NCBI GenBank assembly: GCA_031272575.1
Contig: JAISTO010000165.1
Span: 1 to 6,615 of the forward strand
DNA length: 6,615 nucleotides
DNA from: Treponema sp.
GTDB lineage: Bacteria > Spirochaetota > Spirochaetia > Treponematales > Breznakiellaceae
Direction: 5' to 3'
The notes under the pieces are model-generated. The model was given only the letters and a program-made list of their open reading frames with translations. It made no database searches and was not told the DNA's origin. The position numbers and the translations under genes are program-made. Positions within the stretch are counted from its first letter, which is position 1; the number at the start of each line of letters is the position of its first letter. Below are positions 1-5,423 of this stretch, piece after piece.

Positions 1-80
1 TTATTAGCCCGAACGACTATCGATCTAAATTTGACCGATACTTTTTTCTTAAATCTGATGCGTAAATGTAAAATTGCTGG

Positions 81-104
81 CCTGCCCACTTGTAAGTGGG
101 CAGG
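81..104 (-). terminator. Hairpin after cdsA, possible operon terminator
   Basis: A perfect inverted repeat lies just past the cdsA stop. The arms CCTGCCCACTT (81-91) and AAGTGGGCAGG (94-104) are 11 bp with 2 bases between them, so about 9 bp would pair in RNA. Read on the minus strand, the stem starts 4 nt after the TGA. The sequence that follows is only loosely T-rich (CCAGCAATTTTACATTT), so it is a weak terminator by the U-tract rule and could instead be a stabilising 3' hairpin. In Treponema pallidum, as I recall, dxr follows cdsA. Only 80 bases remain beyond this hairpin, and no gene start is visible in them on the minus strand, so whether the operon continues cannot be settled. Confidence 0.5.
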
Positions 105-108
105 CGGT

Positions 109-984
109 TCAATGGCCCCGGAAAAACCACATATACACCACATAGAAGACCGGCGCGGCCAGCGCGATAGAGTCCACCGAATCGAGCACCCCGCCCCGCC
201 CCGGCATAATCGTGCCTGAGTCTTTTATGCCGGAACTCCGTTTGAACACCGACTCGCCCAGATCGCCGAGTATGGCGGCGAGGCCGGTCGCAAAGCCGAG
301 CACCGTCGTGCCGGCCGCGCTCGGCGCTGCCGAGGACTCGAAGGCCTCGGGGAAGAGCAGCCCCGCGGCCGTGCCCACGAGGGTCGACGCGGTAAGACCC
401 GAGGCAAAGCCCGCGATGCTCTTGTTCGGGCTTGCCGGGATTATCCCGCGGTTCCCCTTGCCGAAGAGCATACCCGCGGCCCAGGCGATCGAGTCCCCGG
501 CAAACACGATGAACAAAAACGCCAGGATGACGACACTCGAAAGCGGGCTTTCACTTTCCGGCTTAAAGGACATACGGATAATCCACGCGAGGAAGAGCCC
601 CGGGTAGATCATCACCGCGAAGCCGGCCGCGACCCTGCTCGCGCAGTCCGCCAGTTTCGACAGGGGGTAGAAGGCACGGGAGACGAGGAGCCAGGACGCG
701 CCGAGCGCGATCATCGCGAGGAGGGCGTTTTCATTCTGGGCGAAACTCACCTCGAGCGTCATGGCGATGGGGCCAAGCCCGCCCAGCACCAGGGTCTCCG
801 GTATCGAGATGACGAGGCGCTTCTTCTTTAGGATGTGCTGAAACTCAAGCGCCCCCAGTATCGACACCAGAATGACGAGGATGTTGAGCGCCAGGTGATT
901 GCGGTACGGCAATCCCCACACAAGAAAAAAAATGACCGGGCATCCGACGAAGAAGATGAGGAGCCTGGGGAGGATTTTTTTCAT
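109..984 (-). CDS. cdsA: CDP-diglyceride synthetase (phosphatidate cytidylyltransferase)
   Basis: The product makes CDP-diacylglycerol from CTP and phosphatidic acid, the branch point for phosphatidylglycerol and other phospholipids, in the inner membrane. It has 291 residues, near the family's usual 270-300, with many hydrophobic segments: 7-24, 31-48, 63-78, 87-102, 119-137, 150-172, 190-212, 226-242 and 272-287. The family signature is at 245-271 and begins SVFKRSSGIKD. A second conserved patch has D164-S165 and SPNKSIAG (185-192). The signature departs from the textbook form: the usual HGG is R263-G264-G265, and the usual D-R-x-D is D268-S269-V270-D271. The acidic residues and K254-D255 are kept, so an active enzyme is likely. 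The start overlaps the uppS stop by 4 nt (ATGA), which implies translational coupling, and a run of seven G lies 6 nt upstream. It is the last visible gene of the operon. Confidence 0.93.
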   Translation of the reverse strand: MKKILPRLLIFFVGCPVIFFLVWGLPYRNHLALNILVILVSILGALEFQHILKKKRLVISIPETLVLGGLGPIAMTLEVSFAQNENALLAMIALGASWLLVSRAFYPLSKLADCASRVAAGFAVMIYPGLFLAWIIRMSFKPESESPLSSVVILAFLFIVFAGDSIAWAAGMLFGKGNRGIIPASPNKSIAGFASGLTASTLVGTAAGLLFPEAFESSAAPSAAGTTVLGFATGLAAILGDLGESVFKRSSGIKDSGTIMPGRGGVLDSVDSIALAAPVFYVVYMWFFRGH

Positions 985-1676
985 TCTGATACCCCCCCGA
1001 ACTTCCGCTCGCGGCTGCTATAGTTTTCGATGGCGGCCATTAAGTCAGGCTTGTCCCAATCGGGCCAGAACTTCGGGGACACGTACAACTCCGCATAGGC
1101 CCCCTGCCAGAGCATGAAGTTGCTCGTGCGGAACTCCCCCGCCGTGCGGATGATCAGGTCGGGCGGGGGCACGTCCGGGTTGTCCAGATGCGCCTCGAAG
1201 ATCGCCTCGGAGAAGGGCCGCCCGTCCCCGGCCTGGTCCGCCGCGAGGGCCCGGTTCGCCGCGCGGACGATCTCGTCGCGGCCCCCGTAGTTGAGCGCGA
1301 GGATCACCTGCATGCCGGTAAAGCCCGCCGTCTCCGCTATCGCATCCTCCAGTTCCTGCTTTACGTCCGGCGGGAGGCCGGAAAAGTCCCCCGCATGGCG
1401 TATGCGGATGCCGTTTTCGCGGTAGAAGGCCAGTTCGCCGCAGAGGTACTGTTTCACCAGATCGAAGATGAAGGCCACCTCCTCGGCCGCGCGCTTCCAG
1501 TTTTCGGTCGAGAAGGTGTAGAGCGTGAGGTAGCGGACGCCGAGATCGCTCGCGGCCTTGACGATGCGCTTGGCCGCGTTGAGCCCCTCGAGATGCCCTG
1601 CCGAGCGGGCGAGGCCGCGCCCTTTTGCCCACCTGCCGTTGCCATCCATGATGATGCCGATGTGCGGGGGTATCAT
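981..1676 (-). CDS. uppS: Undecaprenyl diphosphate synthase (cis-prenyltransferase)
   Basis: The product condenses isopentenyl units onto farnesyl diphosphate to give C55 undecaprenyl diphosphate, the lipid carrier for peptidoglycan and surface polysaccharides. The 231-residue protein shows all the cis-prenyltransferase blocks: HIGIIMDGNGRWAK (5-18) with the catalytic Mg-binding aspartate D11, the SAGHLEGL block (25-32), YTFSTENWKR (53-62), NYGGRDEI (129-136), and DLIIRTAGEFRTSNF (173-187) followed by LWQGAYAELY (189-198), where E196 fits the second metal ligand. It ends with RERKFGG, also typical. The start is fixed by the family N-terminus and by GGAGG at 1681-1685, 4 nt upstream. The ATG overlaps the frr stop by one base (TGATG), and the stop overlaps cdsA by 4 nt, so it is translationally coupled on both sides. 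It lacks the short N-terminal extension seen in E. coli. Confidence 0.97.
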   Translation of the reverse strand: MIPPHIGIIMDGNGRWAKGRGLARSAGHLEGLNAAKRIVKAASDLGVRYLTLYTFSTENWKRAAEEVAFIFDLVKQYLCGELAFYRENGIRIRHAGDFSGLPPDVKQELEDAIAETAGFTGMQVILALNYGGRDEIVRAANRALAADQAGDGRPFSEAIFEAHLDNPDVPPPDLIIRTAGEFRTSNFMLWQGAYAELYVSPKFWPDWDKPDLMAAIENYSSRERKFGGVSE

Positions 1677-2230
1677 CAGACCTCCGTTATCTCTTTCTCT
1701 TTCTCTTCAAGGATGCCGTTCACCTTTTCGATGTACGAATCGGTGAGTTTTTGCAGTTCCTCGCCGGCCTTTTTTTCCTCGTCCTCGGTGAGCGCGCTCT
1801 CCTTCAGCAGTTTTTTCAGTTCCTCGTTGCAGTCCCGCCGCACATTCCGTATCGAGACCCGCGACTGCTCCGCCTGGCCCTTCGCCACCTTTACCAGCTC
1901 TTTGCGGCGCTCCTCCGTAAGCGGGGGGATCGCGATGCGGATCACCTTGCCGTCGTTGGACGGGTTGAGGGACAATTCCGACGAGCGAATCGCCTTTTCG
2001 ATCTCGCCCATAAGGGACTTGTCCCAGGGCTGGATCACGATGAGGCGGGCCTCCGGCACGGAGATGTTCGCCACCTGATTCAGCGGCGTCTTGTCACCGT
2101 ACGCGTCGACCCGCAGTTTGTCGAAGAGCGCGGCGGACGCGCGCCCCGTCCTGAGGCCGGCAAAGCCCTCCTTCAGGGCCGCGGCCGTTTTTTTCATCCG
2201 CTCTTCCGCGGCCTGTATTGCGGTGTGCAT
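1676..2230 (-). CDS. frr: Ribosome recycling factor
   Basis: With EF-G, this cytoplasmic protein splits the post-termination ribosome from mRNA and deacylated tRNA. The product has 184 residues against 185 in E. coli, so it is full length. The first helix of the three-helix bundle (about 1-29) ends in LRTGRASAAL (26-35). The beta domain (about 31-103) carries YGDKTPLNQVANISVPE (44-60), WDKS (69-72), LNPSNDG (88-94) and the run ending IPPLTEERRKEL (101-112). The remaining two helices are highly charged (107-184) and include the conserved RNVRRD block (128-133). The ATG follows the tsf stop after one base, and the uppS start overlaps its own stop by one base. No AGGAGG is seen, only a G-rich run (GTGGGGGCC) before the start, so translation probably depends on ribosomes finishing tsf. 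pyrH, which sits between tsf and frr in many bacteria, is absent here. Confidence 0.97.
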   Translation of the reverse strand: MHTAIQAAEERMKKTAAALKEGFAGLRTGRASAALFDKLRVDAYGDKTPLNQVANISVPEARLIVIQPWDKSLMGEIEKAIRSSELSLNPSNDGKVIRIAIPPLTEERRKELVKVAKGQAEQSRVSIRNVRRDCNEELKKLLKESALTEDEEKKAGEELQKLTDSYIEKVNGILEEKEKEITEV

Positions 2231-2231
2231 A

Positions 2232-3083
2232 CTAGGCCCCCACTTTGAAGTAGAGGTAGCCCGTCACCTTAAGTGCTGCGCCCGCGGCCTTGCCCGTCTC
2301 TTCCAGCACCTTCGCCACAGTGCTTTTTTCCTCTTTGACGAAGCCCTGATCGAGCAGGCAGATAGAACTGAGGAACTTGTTCAACTTGCCCTTGAGTATG
2401 CCCTGCAGCACCCCCTCGGGCTTTCCGGCCAGGCTCTCGTCCTGGGCCATCTGCGCGCGGAAGATCTCCTCGTTCTCTTTGACGAAGGCCGGGGCCACCG
2501 CGTCGCGCGAGATCGCCTGCGGCACAGCCCAGGACACGTGCAGCGCCAGGTCGTGCGCCAGGGCCTGCACTGCCGGCAGCGCGAGCGCCTCGCTCTTGTC
2601 CGACGCGAGGCGCACCGCCACGCCGATAGCGCCGTCCCCATGCAGATAGGTGGACAGCAGTTCGCCCGGCCCCGCGTCCAGAACCGCAACGCGCTTCAGG
2701 CTCATGTTTTCGCGGATCTTCGCGGCCAGGTCCGACACCATTTCGCTCAGTTCGGGCGTCACCTCGGTGTAGCCCTTTTCGAGGGCCCGCCCGGCGATCG
2801 CCTCGCCCAGCGCGATAAACTCCGGGTTCCGCGCCACGAAGTCCGTTTCGGACGCCAGTTCCACCAGCACCGCGCGTTTGCCGTTTTCCTTCGCAAAAAT
2901 GCGGCCCTCGTTCGCGGCCCTGCCGGCCCGCTTCTCCACCGCGGCCAGGCCCCGCTCCTTGAGCAGTTTCTCGGCCTTCGCGGCGTCGCCCTCGCACTCG
3001 GCAAGGGCGTTCTTGCATTCCATCATGCCCGCGCCCGTTTTTTCGCGCAGGGCCTTTACCTCAGCGGCGCTAATCGCAGCCAT
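2232..3083 (-). CDS. tsf: Elongation factor Ts
   Basis: EF-Ts is the guanine nucleotide exchange factor that reloads EF-Tu with GTP in the cytoplasm. The 283-residue product equals the E. coli length. The N-terminal UBA-like domain has LREKTGAGMMECKNAL (12-27), the classic signature. TDFVARN (80-86) is the conserved contact to EF-Tu, and two core subdomains follow, ending in TGYLYFKVGA (274-283). The frame stays open upstream to 3191, but the true start is the ATG at 3083: it matches the family N-terminus and has AGGAGG at 3091-3096 spaced 7 nt. It lies 128 nt after the rpsB stop, in a spacer with two hairpins, and one base before frr. The strong ribosome-binding site suggests independent, high-level initiation rather than coupling to rpsB. 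Confidence 0.97.
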   Translation of the reverse strand: MAAISAAEVKALREKTGAGMMECKNALAECEGDAAKAEKLLKERGLAAVEKRAGRAANEGRIFAKENGKRAVLVELASETDFVARNPEFIALGEAIAGRALEKGYTEVTPELSEMVSDLAAKIRENMSLKRVAVLDAGPGELLSTYLHGDGAIGVAVRLASDKSEALALPAVQALAHDLALHVSWAVPQAISRDAVAPAFVKENEEIFRAQMAQDESLAGKPEGVLQGILKGKLNKFLSSICLLDQGFVKEEKSTVAKVLEETGKAAGAALKVTGYLYFKVGA

Positions 3084-3090
3084 AGTGATA

Positions 3091-3096
3091 CCTCCT
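3091..3096 (-). promoter_or_regulatory. tsf ribosome-binding site
   Basis: On the minus strand AGGAGG is followed by TATCACT and then the ATG at 3083-3081. This perfect Shine-Dalgarno at 7-nt spacing decides the tsf start against the upstream in-frame extension to 3191, whose extra residues come from the hairpin-bearing spacer. Confidence 0.9.
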
Positions 3097-3143
3097 GAAT
3101 AGTTTTTATAGGGGGGGGCGATTACCATTCCGTTTTTCCGTAA

Positions 3144-3162
3144 GGGCGCGATAATCGCGCCC
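3144..3162. repeat. Palindromic hairpin in the rpsB-tsf spacer
   Basis: GGGCGCGAT (3144-3152) is the reverse complement of ATCGCGCCC (3154-3162) around a single A. In RNA this would be a 7-bp GC stem with a 5-nt loop. Two further outer bases pair after two mismatches (3140-3141 with 3165-3166). No T-run follows on the minus strand, so it is not a classic terminator. It could be a processing or attenuation site between rpsB and tsf, or an interspersed GC palindrome that landed in the operon. Confidence 0.6.
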
Positions 3163-3183
3163 CCACTCGTCCGCCCCCCCCTC

Positions 3184-3203
3184 GCCCGCACTTCGTTGCG
3201 GGC
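3184..3203 (-). repeat. Hairpin immediately after rpsB
   Basis: GCCCGCA (3184-3190) pairs with TGCGGGC (3197-3203) across a 6-nt loop. On the minus strand the stem begins 8 nt after the rpsB TAA and is followed by GAGGGGGGG rather than a T-run. It may protect the rpsB 3' end or reduce read-through into tsf. Both readings are inference. Confidence 0.55.
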
Positions 3204-3211
3204 TCCCCCCC

Positions 3212-4162
3212 TTACTCTGCCTCGAGCGGCGGCTCGCGGTACAACGGCGGAGCCGCCCCTTCCCCATCGAGCGCCTCCGCGGGGGCCTCCGCCGGCTCCG
3301 CATACGGCAGAGCCTCCGGCTCCGCCTCCGGCTCCGCCGCCGCCACCGGCCGCGCCTCGCCCGTCGACGCGTACGCGTCAATGTCGATCTCGCGGTCTTC
3401 TTCTTTAACCGAGGCGTCCGTGCTGACGGCATCGAGGCCATCGTCCTCGTTTTCGAGCGTCTCGATGATCTTGAGGCCGCCCTCGTTATCCGCCTCGATG
3501 ACCGCGTTCGCGATGATCTGCGTGAACAGCGTGATCGCGCGGATGGCGTCGTCGTTGCCCGGGATCGGGTAGTCGATGCCCTCCGGGTTGCAGTTCGTGT
3601 CCACCACCGCCACGATGGGAATCCCCATGCGGCGCGCCTCCGCCACCGCGATGGCCTCCATGCGGGTGTCAATGACGAACAGGATGCCCGGCAGTTTCGC
3701 CATTTCCTTTATGCCGCCCAGGTTCTTCTGGAGTTTGGCGCGCTCCTTTGCCAGAGCCGCGACCTCTTTCTTGGTCAGGTTCTCGAAGGTGCCGTCAATC
3801 TCCATTTTCTCCAGTTTTTTGAGCCGCAGGAGTGACTTTTTGATCGTCACGAAGTTGGTGAGCATACCGCCGAGCCAGCGGTTGTTCACGTAGTACATAC
3901 CGCAGCGCTCAGCCTCTTTCTGGATCGCCTGCTGCGCCTGTTTCTTGGTGCCCACAAAGAGCACCATCTGGCCCGCCAGAGCCACTTTTCGCACCGCATC
4001 GTAGGCGTCTTTTATCGCCTGTATCGTCTTTTGCAGATCGATGATGTGGATGCCGTTCCGTTCCGCGAAGATGTATTTCTTCATCCGCGGATCCCAGCGT
4101 TTTACCTGATGTCCAAAATGGACGCCTGATTCAAGCAGGCTTTTCATGGTAACTACCGCCAC
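3212..4162 (-). CDS. rpsB: 30S ribosomal protein S2 with long acidic tail
   Basis: S2 binds late to the 30S subunit and helps recruit S1. The product has 316 residues against about 240 in E. coli. Residues 1-232 are a canonical S2 core: MKSLLESGVHFGHQ (6-19), NGIHIIDLQKT (36-46), FVGTKKQAQ (69-77), NNRWLGGMLTNF (93-104), LPGILFVIDTR (157-167), VDTNCNPEGIDYPIPGNDD (187-205). Residues 233-316 form an extra acidic, then Ala/Pro/Glu-rich tail, probably disordered, encoded partly by a 12-bp tandem duplication at 3312-3335. The start is GTG at 4162-4160. GGAGG sits 4 nt upstream, the same spacing as at uppS, and the MAVVTMK opening is shared by many S2 proteins. The internal ATG at 4147 is 19 nt from the Shine-Dalgarno and unlikely. 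It is the first gene of the operon, behind a promoter at 4327-4355 and a structured leader, where S2-type autoregulation is possible but unproven. Confidence 0.97.
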   Translation of the reverse strand: MAVVTMKSLLESGVHFGHQVKRWDPRMKKYIFAERNGIHIIDLQKTIQAIKDAYDAVRKVALAGQMVLFVGTKKQAQQAIQKEAERCGMYYVNNRWLGGMLTNFVTIKKSLLRLKKLEKMEIDGTFENLTKKEVAALAKERAKLQKNLGGIKEMAKLPGILFVIDTRMEAIAVAEARRMGIPIVAVVDTNCNPEGIDYPIPGNDDAIRAITLFTQIIANAVIEADNEGGLKIIETLENEDDGLDAVSTDASVKEEDREIDIDAYASTGEARPVAAAEPEAEPEALPYAEPAEAPAEALDGEGAAPPLYREPPLEAE

Positions 4163-4166
4163 GCTT

Positions 4167-4173
4167 CCTCCTT
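4167..4173 (-). promoter_or_regulatory. rpsB ribosome-binding site
   Basis: The minus strand reads AAGGAGG, then AAGC, then GTG (4162-4160). The close spacing from GGAGG to the start (4 nt) recurs at uppS and at the antitoxin start at 6505, which supports the GTG over the downstream ATG. Confidence 0.85.
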
Positions 4174-4276
4174 GAGCAGGGTCTCCCCCGCCGCCCTTCT
4201 CTGTATCTCACCGCCCGGCAAGCCCGAAACCCCGCGGACGGCGGAAAAATATGCCCCCACCAGGGAGCGGTGTCCG

Positions 4277-4311
4277 GCAGTCTAAAAGACTGCGACAGTC
4301 TAAAAAGACTG
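4277..4311 (-). promoter_or_regulatory. Two tandem hairpins in the rpsB operon leader
   Basis: Two near-identical stem-loops sit side by side in the predicted 5' leader. The first is GCAGTCT (4277-4283) with AGACTGC (4287-4293) around a 3-nt loop. The second is CAGTCT (4296-4301) with AGACTG (4306-4311) around a 4-nt loop. On the minus strand each loop reads as a T-run. They begin about 10-15 nt after the predicted transcription start and look like a local duplication of one hairpin. They could be a binding site for S2 or another regulator, an mRNA-stabilising 5' structure, or an attenuator. The hairpins are read directly; the role is inferred. Confidence 0.6.
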
Positions 4312-4326
4312 CTTAAGAACATCGTT

Positions 4327-4355
4327 AGTATGCAAAAAAAAGAATTTTTAGTCAA
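4327..4355 (-). promoter_or_regulatory. sigma70-type promoter of the rpsB operon
   Basis: On the minus strand TTGACT (4355-4350) is followed by a 17-nt AT-rich spacer and CATACT (4332-4327). This is 5 of 6 and 4 of 6 matches to the consensus boxes at ideal spacing. Transcription should begin near 4320, giving a leader of about 158 nt before the GTG. The 15-bp GC palindrome at 4366-4380 (GCGGCC, TAC, GGCCGC) lies just upstream of the -35 box. Confidence 0.8.
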
Positions 4356-4382
4356 GAGGGGGGGCGCGGCCTACGGCCGCTT

Positions 4383-4403
4383 GGGGAGTAGGGAGTAGGG
4401 AGT
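4383..4403 (-). repeat. Heptanucleotide repeat array, 3 units, inverted
   Basis: The plus strand reads GGGGAGT, AGGGAGT, AGGGAGT. On the minus strand this is the same ACTCCCT/ACTCCCC family found at 4485-4512 and 6056-6090, so this copy is inverted relative to those two. Confidence 0.8.
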
Positions 4404-4491
4404 GGCTTGCGCTTAGCGCGTAAGTTGCGCAGACTACCGGATAGTTTCACGGAGTACGCGCAACCCACTTGCAACGCGCACCCTACTCCCC
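4383..4491. repeat. 109-bp nested inverted repeat upstream of the rpsB promoter
   Basis: The outer arms GGGGAGTAGGG (4383-4393) and CCCTACTCCCC (4481-4491) are perfect 11-bp complements. Inside them AGTGGCTTGCGC (4401-4412) pairs with GCGCAACCCACT (4458-4469) at 11 of 12 positions, and GTTGCGC (4424-4430) can alternatively pair with GCGCAAC (4458-4464). The centre holds ACTA-CCGGA-TAGT (4433-4445), another small hairpin. No coding frame makes sense here. The outer arms belong to the heptanucleotide repeats, so the element may have arisen from two inverted heptad arrays. It ends about 28 bp upstream of the -35 box of the rpsB promoter. Confidence 0.6.
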
Positions 4492-4512
4492 ACTCCCCAT
4501 TCCCTATTCCCT
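4485..4512 (+). repeat. Heptanucleotide repeat array, 4 units
   Basis: There are four contiguous 7-mers: ACTCCCC, ACTCCCC, ATTCCCT, ATTCCCT. The unit is a degenerate A[CT]TCCC[CT]. It resembles the short tandemly repeated repetitive sequences described in filamentous cyanobacteria, but the family is not diagnostic. The next 55 bases continue C-rich, with repeated GCAAC words and a 14-bp duplication. Confidence 0.85.
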
Positions 4513-4540
4513 ACGCACCCCGCGCCCTCGCAACACGCAC

Positions 4541-4568
4541 ACGTCCCAATTCCCACGTCCCAATTCCC
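4541..4568 (+). repeat. 14-bp tandem duplication
   Basis: ACGTCCCAATTCCC occurs twice in direct succession (4541-4554, 4555-4568) with no mismatch. The AATTCCC half resembles the heptad unit, and GCAACGC words flank it. The stretch 4515-4640 is otherwise C-rich low-complexity DNA with no credible coding frame on either strand. Confidence 0.85.
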
Positions 4569-4674
4569 AACGCACGTCGCAACGCTCCCCCCGTCCACCC
4601 CGCGCCTCCGCACTGCACCGCCTCCCCCCCCCGTTACGCAAAAAAGGGTAAGTAATCGCAGCCAAAAATCTCCA

Positions 4675-4702
4675 AAAAGCGCTTCCCTTGAGGGATGCTT
4701 TT
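4675..4702. terminator. Bidirectional terminator-like hairpin, orphan
   Basis: The sequence is AAAAGC (4675-4680), a 3-nt bulge, TCCCT, TG, AGGGA (4684-4695), a 1-nt bulge and GCTTTT (4697-4702). On the minus strand the stem is followed by TTTTTGGAGATTTTTGG, a fair terminator tail; on the plus strand by TTTTCACG. No gene ends into it from either side in this window, so it may be a relic, or it may block stray transcription towards the rpsB promoter. Confidence 0.45.
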
Positions 4703-4795
4703 CACGCGGCACTATAACTATAGGTCAGTTTTATGACCCTTATTCCATTTTCTTACCCTCGTTTATTGCCCATTGCGGGGGGATACTCCTGATTT

Positions 4796-4901
4796 GCCCC
4801 GGCCCCGTAAAGGCCGCGCAAATATGGCAATCCCGCGCTGCGGGACTGTCGCTCCTCCGCCTTGAGGCGGGGGTATCACAAGACGGCGGGGATAGACCCG
4901 C
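4796..4901 (+). promoter_or_regulatory. Hairpin-rich leader before the lipoprotein gene
   Basis: A series of GC stems precedes the lipoprotein start: GGCC-(7 nt)-GGCC near 4801-4815, TCCCGC (4831-4836) with GCGGGA (4840-4845), CCTCCGCCT (4854-4862) with AGGCGGGGG (4865-4873, one G-U pair), and GCGGG (4886-4890) with CCCGC (4897-4901). The last stem stops before the Shine-Dalgarno at 4903-4909. A weak promoter candidate is TTGAGG (4688-4693), a 19-nt spacer and TATAAC (4713-4718), which would give a leader near 190 nt. No known riboswitch class is recognised. Stems alone do not prove a regulator. Confidence 0.4.
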
Positions 4902-4917
4902 GAAGGAGGGCTTTTCT

Positions 4918-5295
4918 ATGAAACAGAAAAGCTTAATAAAGGGAACCAGTATTATGCTGCTGCTGGTTCTCCTGAGTGGCTGCGTCAGCACCACTATGAT
5001 GCACGTTAACGCGACCGAACCAAACGGGAGGCCGGTTAATGATGCGACAGTTCTGGTTAATGGGGAGATGGCTGGAGTAACTCCCAATGCCAGTACCGAA
5101 GTTTCCAACTTTGTTGGAACTGCTGTGGAAATATCCGTAGCGAAAGACGGTTATTTCCCATCTAAGACTGAAGCCGTCAATGTGGTTTTTGGTCTTTTGT
5201 TGAACATCTTTGCATTTTTCTGGGCTTCCGGTCCCAAGGCACAGCAAAATGTGATTCTGATTCCTGACGAAGCAGCAGCAGGAGAAGATAAGTAA
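4918..5295 (+). CDS. Small lipoprotein with a PEGA-like domain
   Basis: The product has 125 residues. The N-terminus is a lipoprotein signal: MKQKSLIKG is basic, residues 10-19 are hydrophobic, and the lipobox is L19-S20-G21-C22. The mature protein would start at C22, and the following VST carries no inner-membrane retention signal. Residues about 31-90 look like a PEGA-type surface domain, including GRPVNDATVLVNGEMAG (37-53), TP (55-56) and VAKDGYFPSKT (74-84). A hydrophobic stretch VVFGLLLNIFAFFWASG (89-105) follows, then AQQNVILIP (108-116) and a charged end. The ATG has GGAGG at 4905-4909, 8 nt upstream. GC content is about 47% by hand count, well below the operon, which suggests separate origin or relaxed codon pressure. 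It stands alone between non-coding repeats. The exact role is unknown; cell-envelope or glycan-associated is the family-level guess. Confidence 0.88.
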   Translation: MKQKSLIKGTSIMLLLVLLSGCVSTTMMHVNATEPNGRPVNDATVLVNGEMAGVTPNASTEVSNFVGTAVEISVAKDGYFPSKTEAVNVVFGLLLNIFAFFWASGPKAQQNVILIPDEAAAGEDK

Positions 5296-5302
5296 GCCGC
5301 TT

Positions 5303-5370
5303 CCCCCTCCCCGCAAAGATTGGATTCCACTGACAAATCCTTTGAATGACATCAACAGCGGGGCAGGGGG
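5303..5370. repeat. Imperfect inverted repeat after the lipoprotein gene
   Basis: CCCCCTCCCCGC (5303-5314) is complementary to GCGGGGCAGGGGG (5358-5370) apart from one extra base. GGATT (5322-5326) and AATCC (5336-5340) can form an inner stem. It starts 8 nt after the stop codon and could protect or end the lipoprotein mRNA, but there is no T-run, so it is not called a rho-independent terminator. Confidence 0.5.
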
Positions 5371-5423
5371 TACCTGGCGGCAATCATAGTGTCATGTCCG
5401 AAACGGATAGCGCTATATTTCGA

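Noticed and set aside
31..59. Plus-strand promoter TTGACC with TCTGAT at 17-nt spacing
   Set aside because: The -10 match is poor (3 of 6) and it would only transcribe antisense to cdsA.
1..80. Start of a downstream operon gene such as dxr
   Set aside because: No start codon with a ribosome-binding site or recognisable peptide is visible on the minus strand before the window edge.
1188..2078. A 296-codon open frame on the plus strand
   Set aside because: It is antisense to uppS and frr, with low-complexity Ser/Phe content and no recognisable family.
2091..3098. A 335-codon open frame on the plus strand
   Set aside because: It lies antisense across tsf and the start of frr, which are unmistakable on the minus strand. 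High GC keeps the opposite frame open; no domain or ribosome-binding site supports it.
3084..3191. N-terminal extension of EF-Ts to 3191
   Set aside because: The family N-terminus and AGGAGG place the start at 3083; the extension is translated hairpin spacer.
3106..3672. An Arg-rich 188-codon frame on the minus strand
   Set aside because: It is an out-of-frame reading of the rpsB 3' half and the spacer; the Arg/Ser-rich composition is a typical GC-rich frame artefact.
4145..4147. ATG at 4147 as the rpsB start
   Set aside because: It is 19 nt from the Shine-Dalgarno, and S2 homologues often begin MAVVTMK, which needs the GTG at 4162.
4407..4712. Open frames on both strands over the C-rich repeats
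   Set aside because: The translations are repeats of Pro, Thr, Arg or Gly-Val from heptads and C-runs, with no start signal.
4740..5383. Minus-strand open frames opposite the lipoprotein
   Set aside because: The plus-strand gene has a signal peptide, lipobox and good ribosome-binding site; the opposite frames have none of these.
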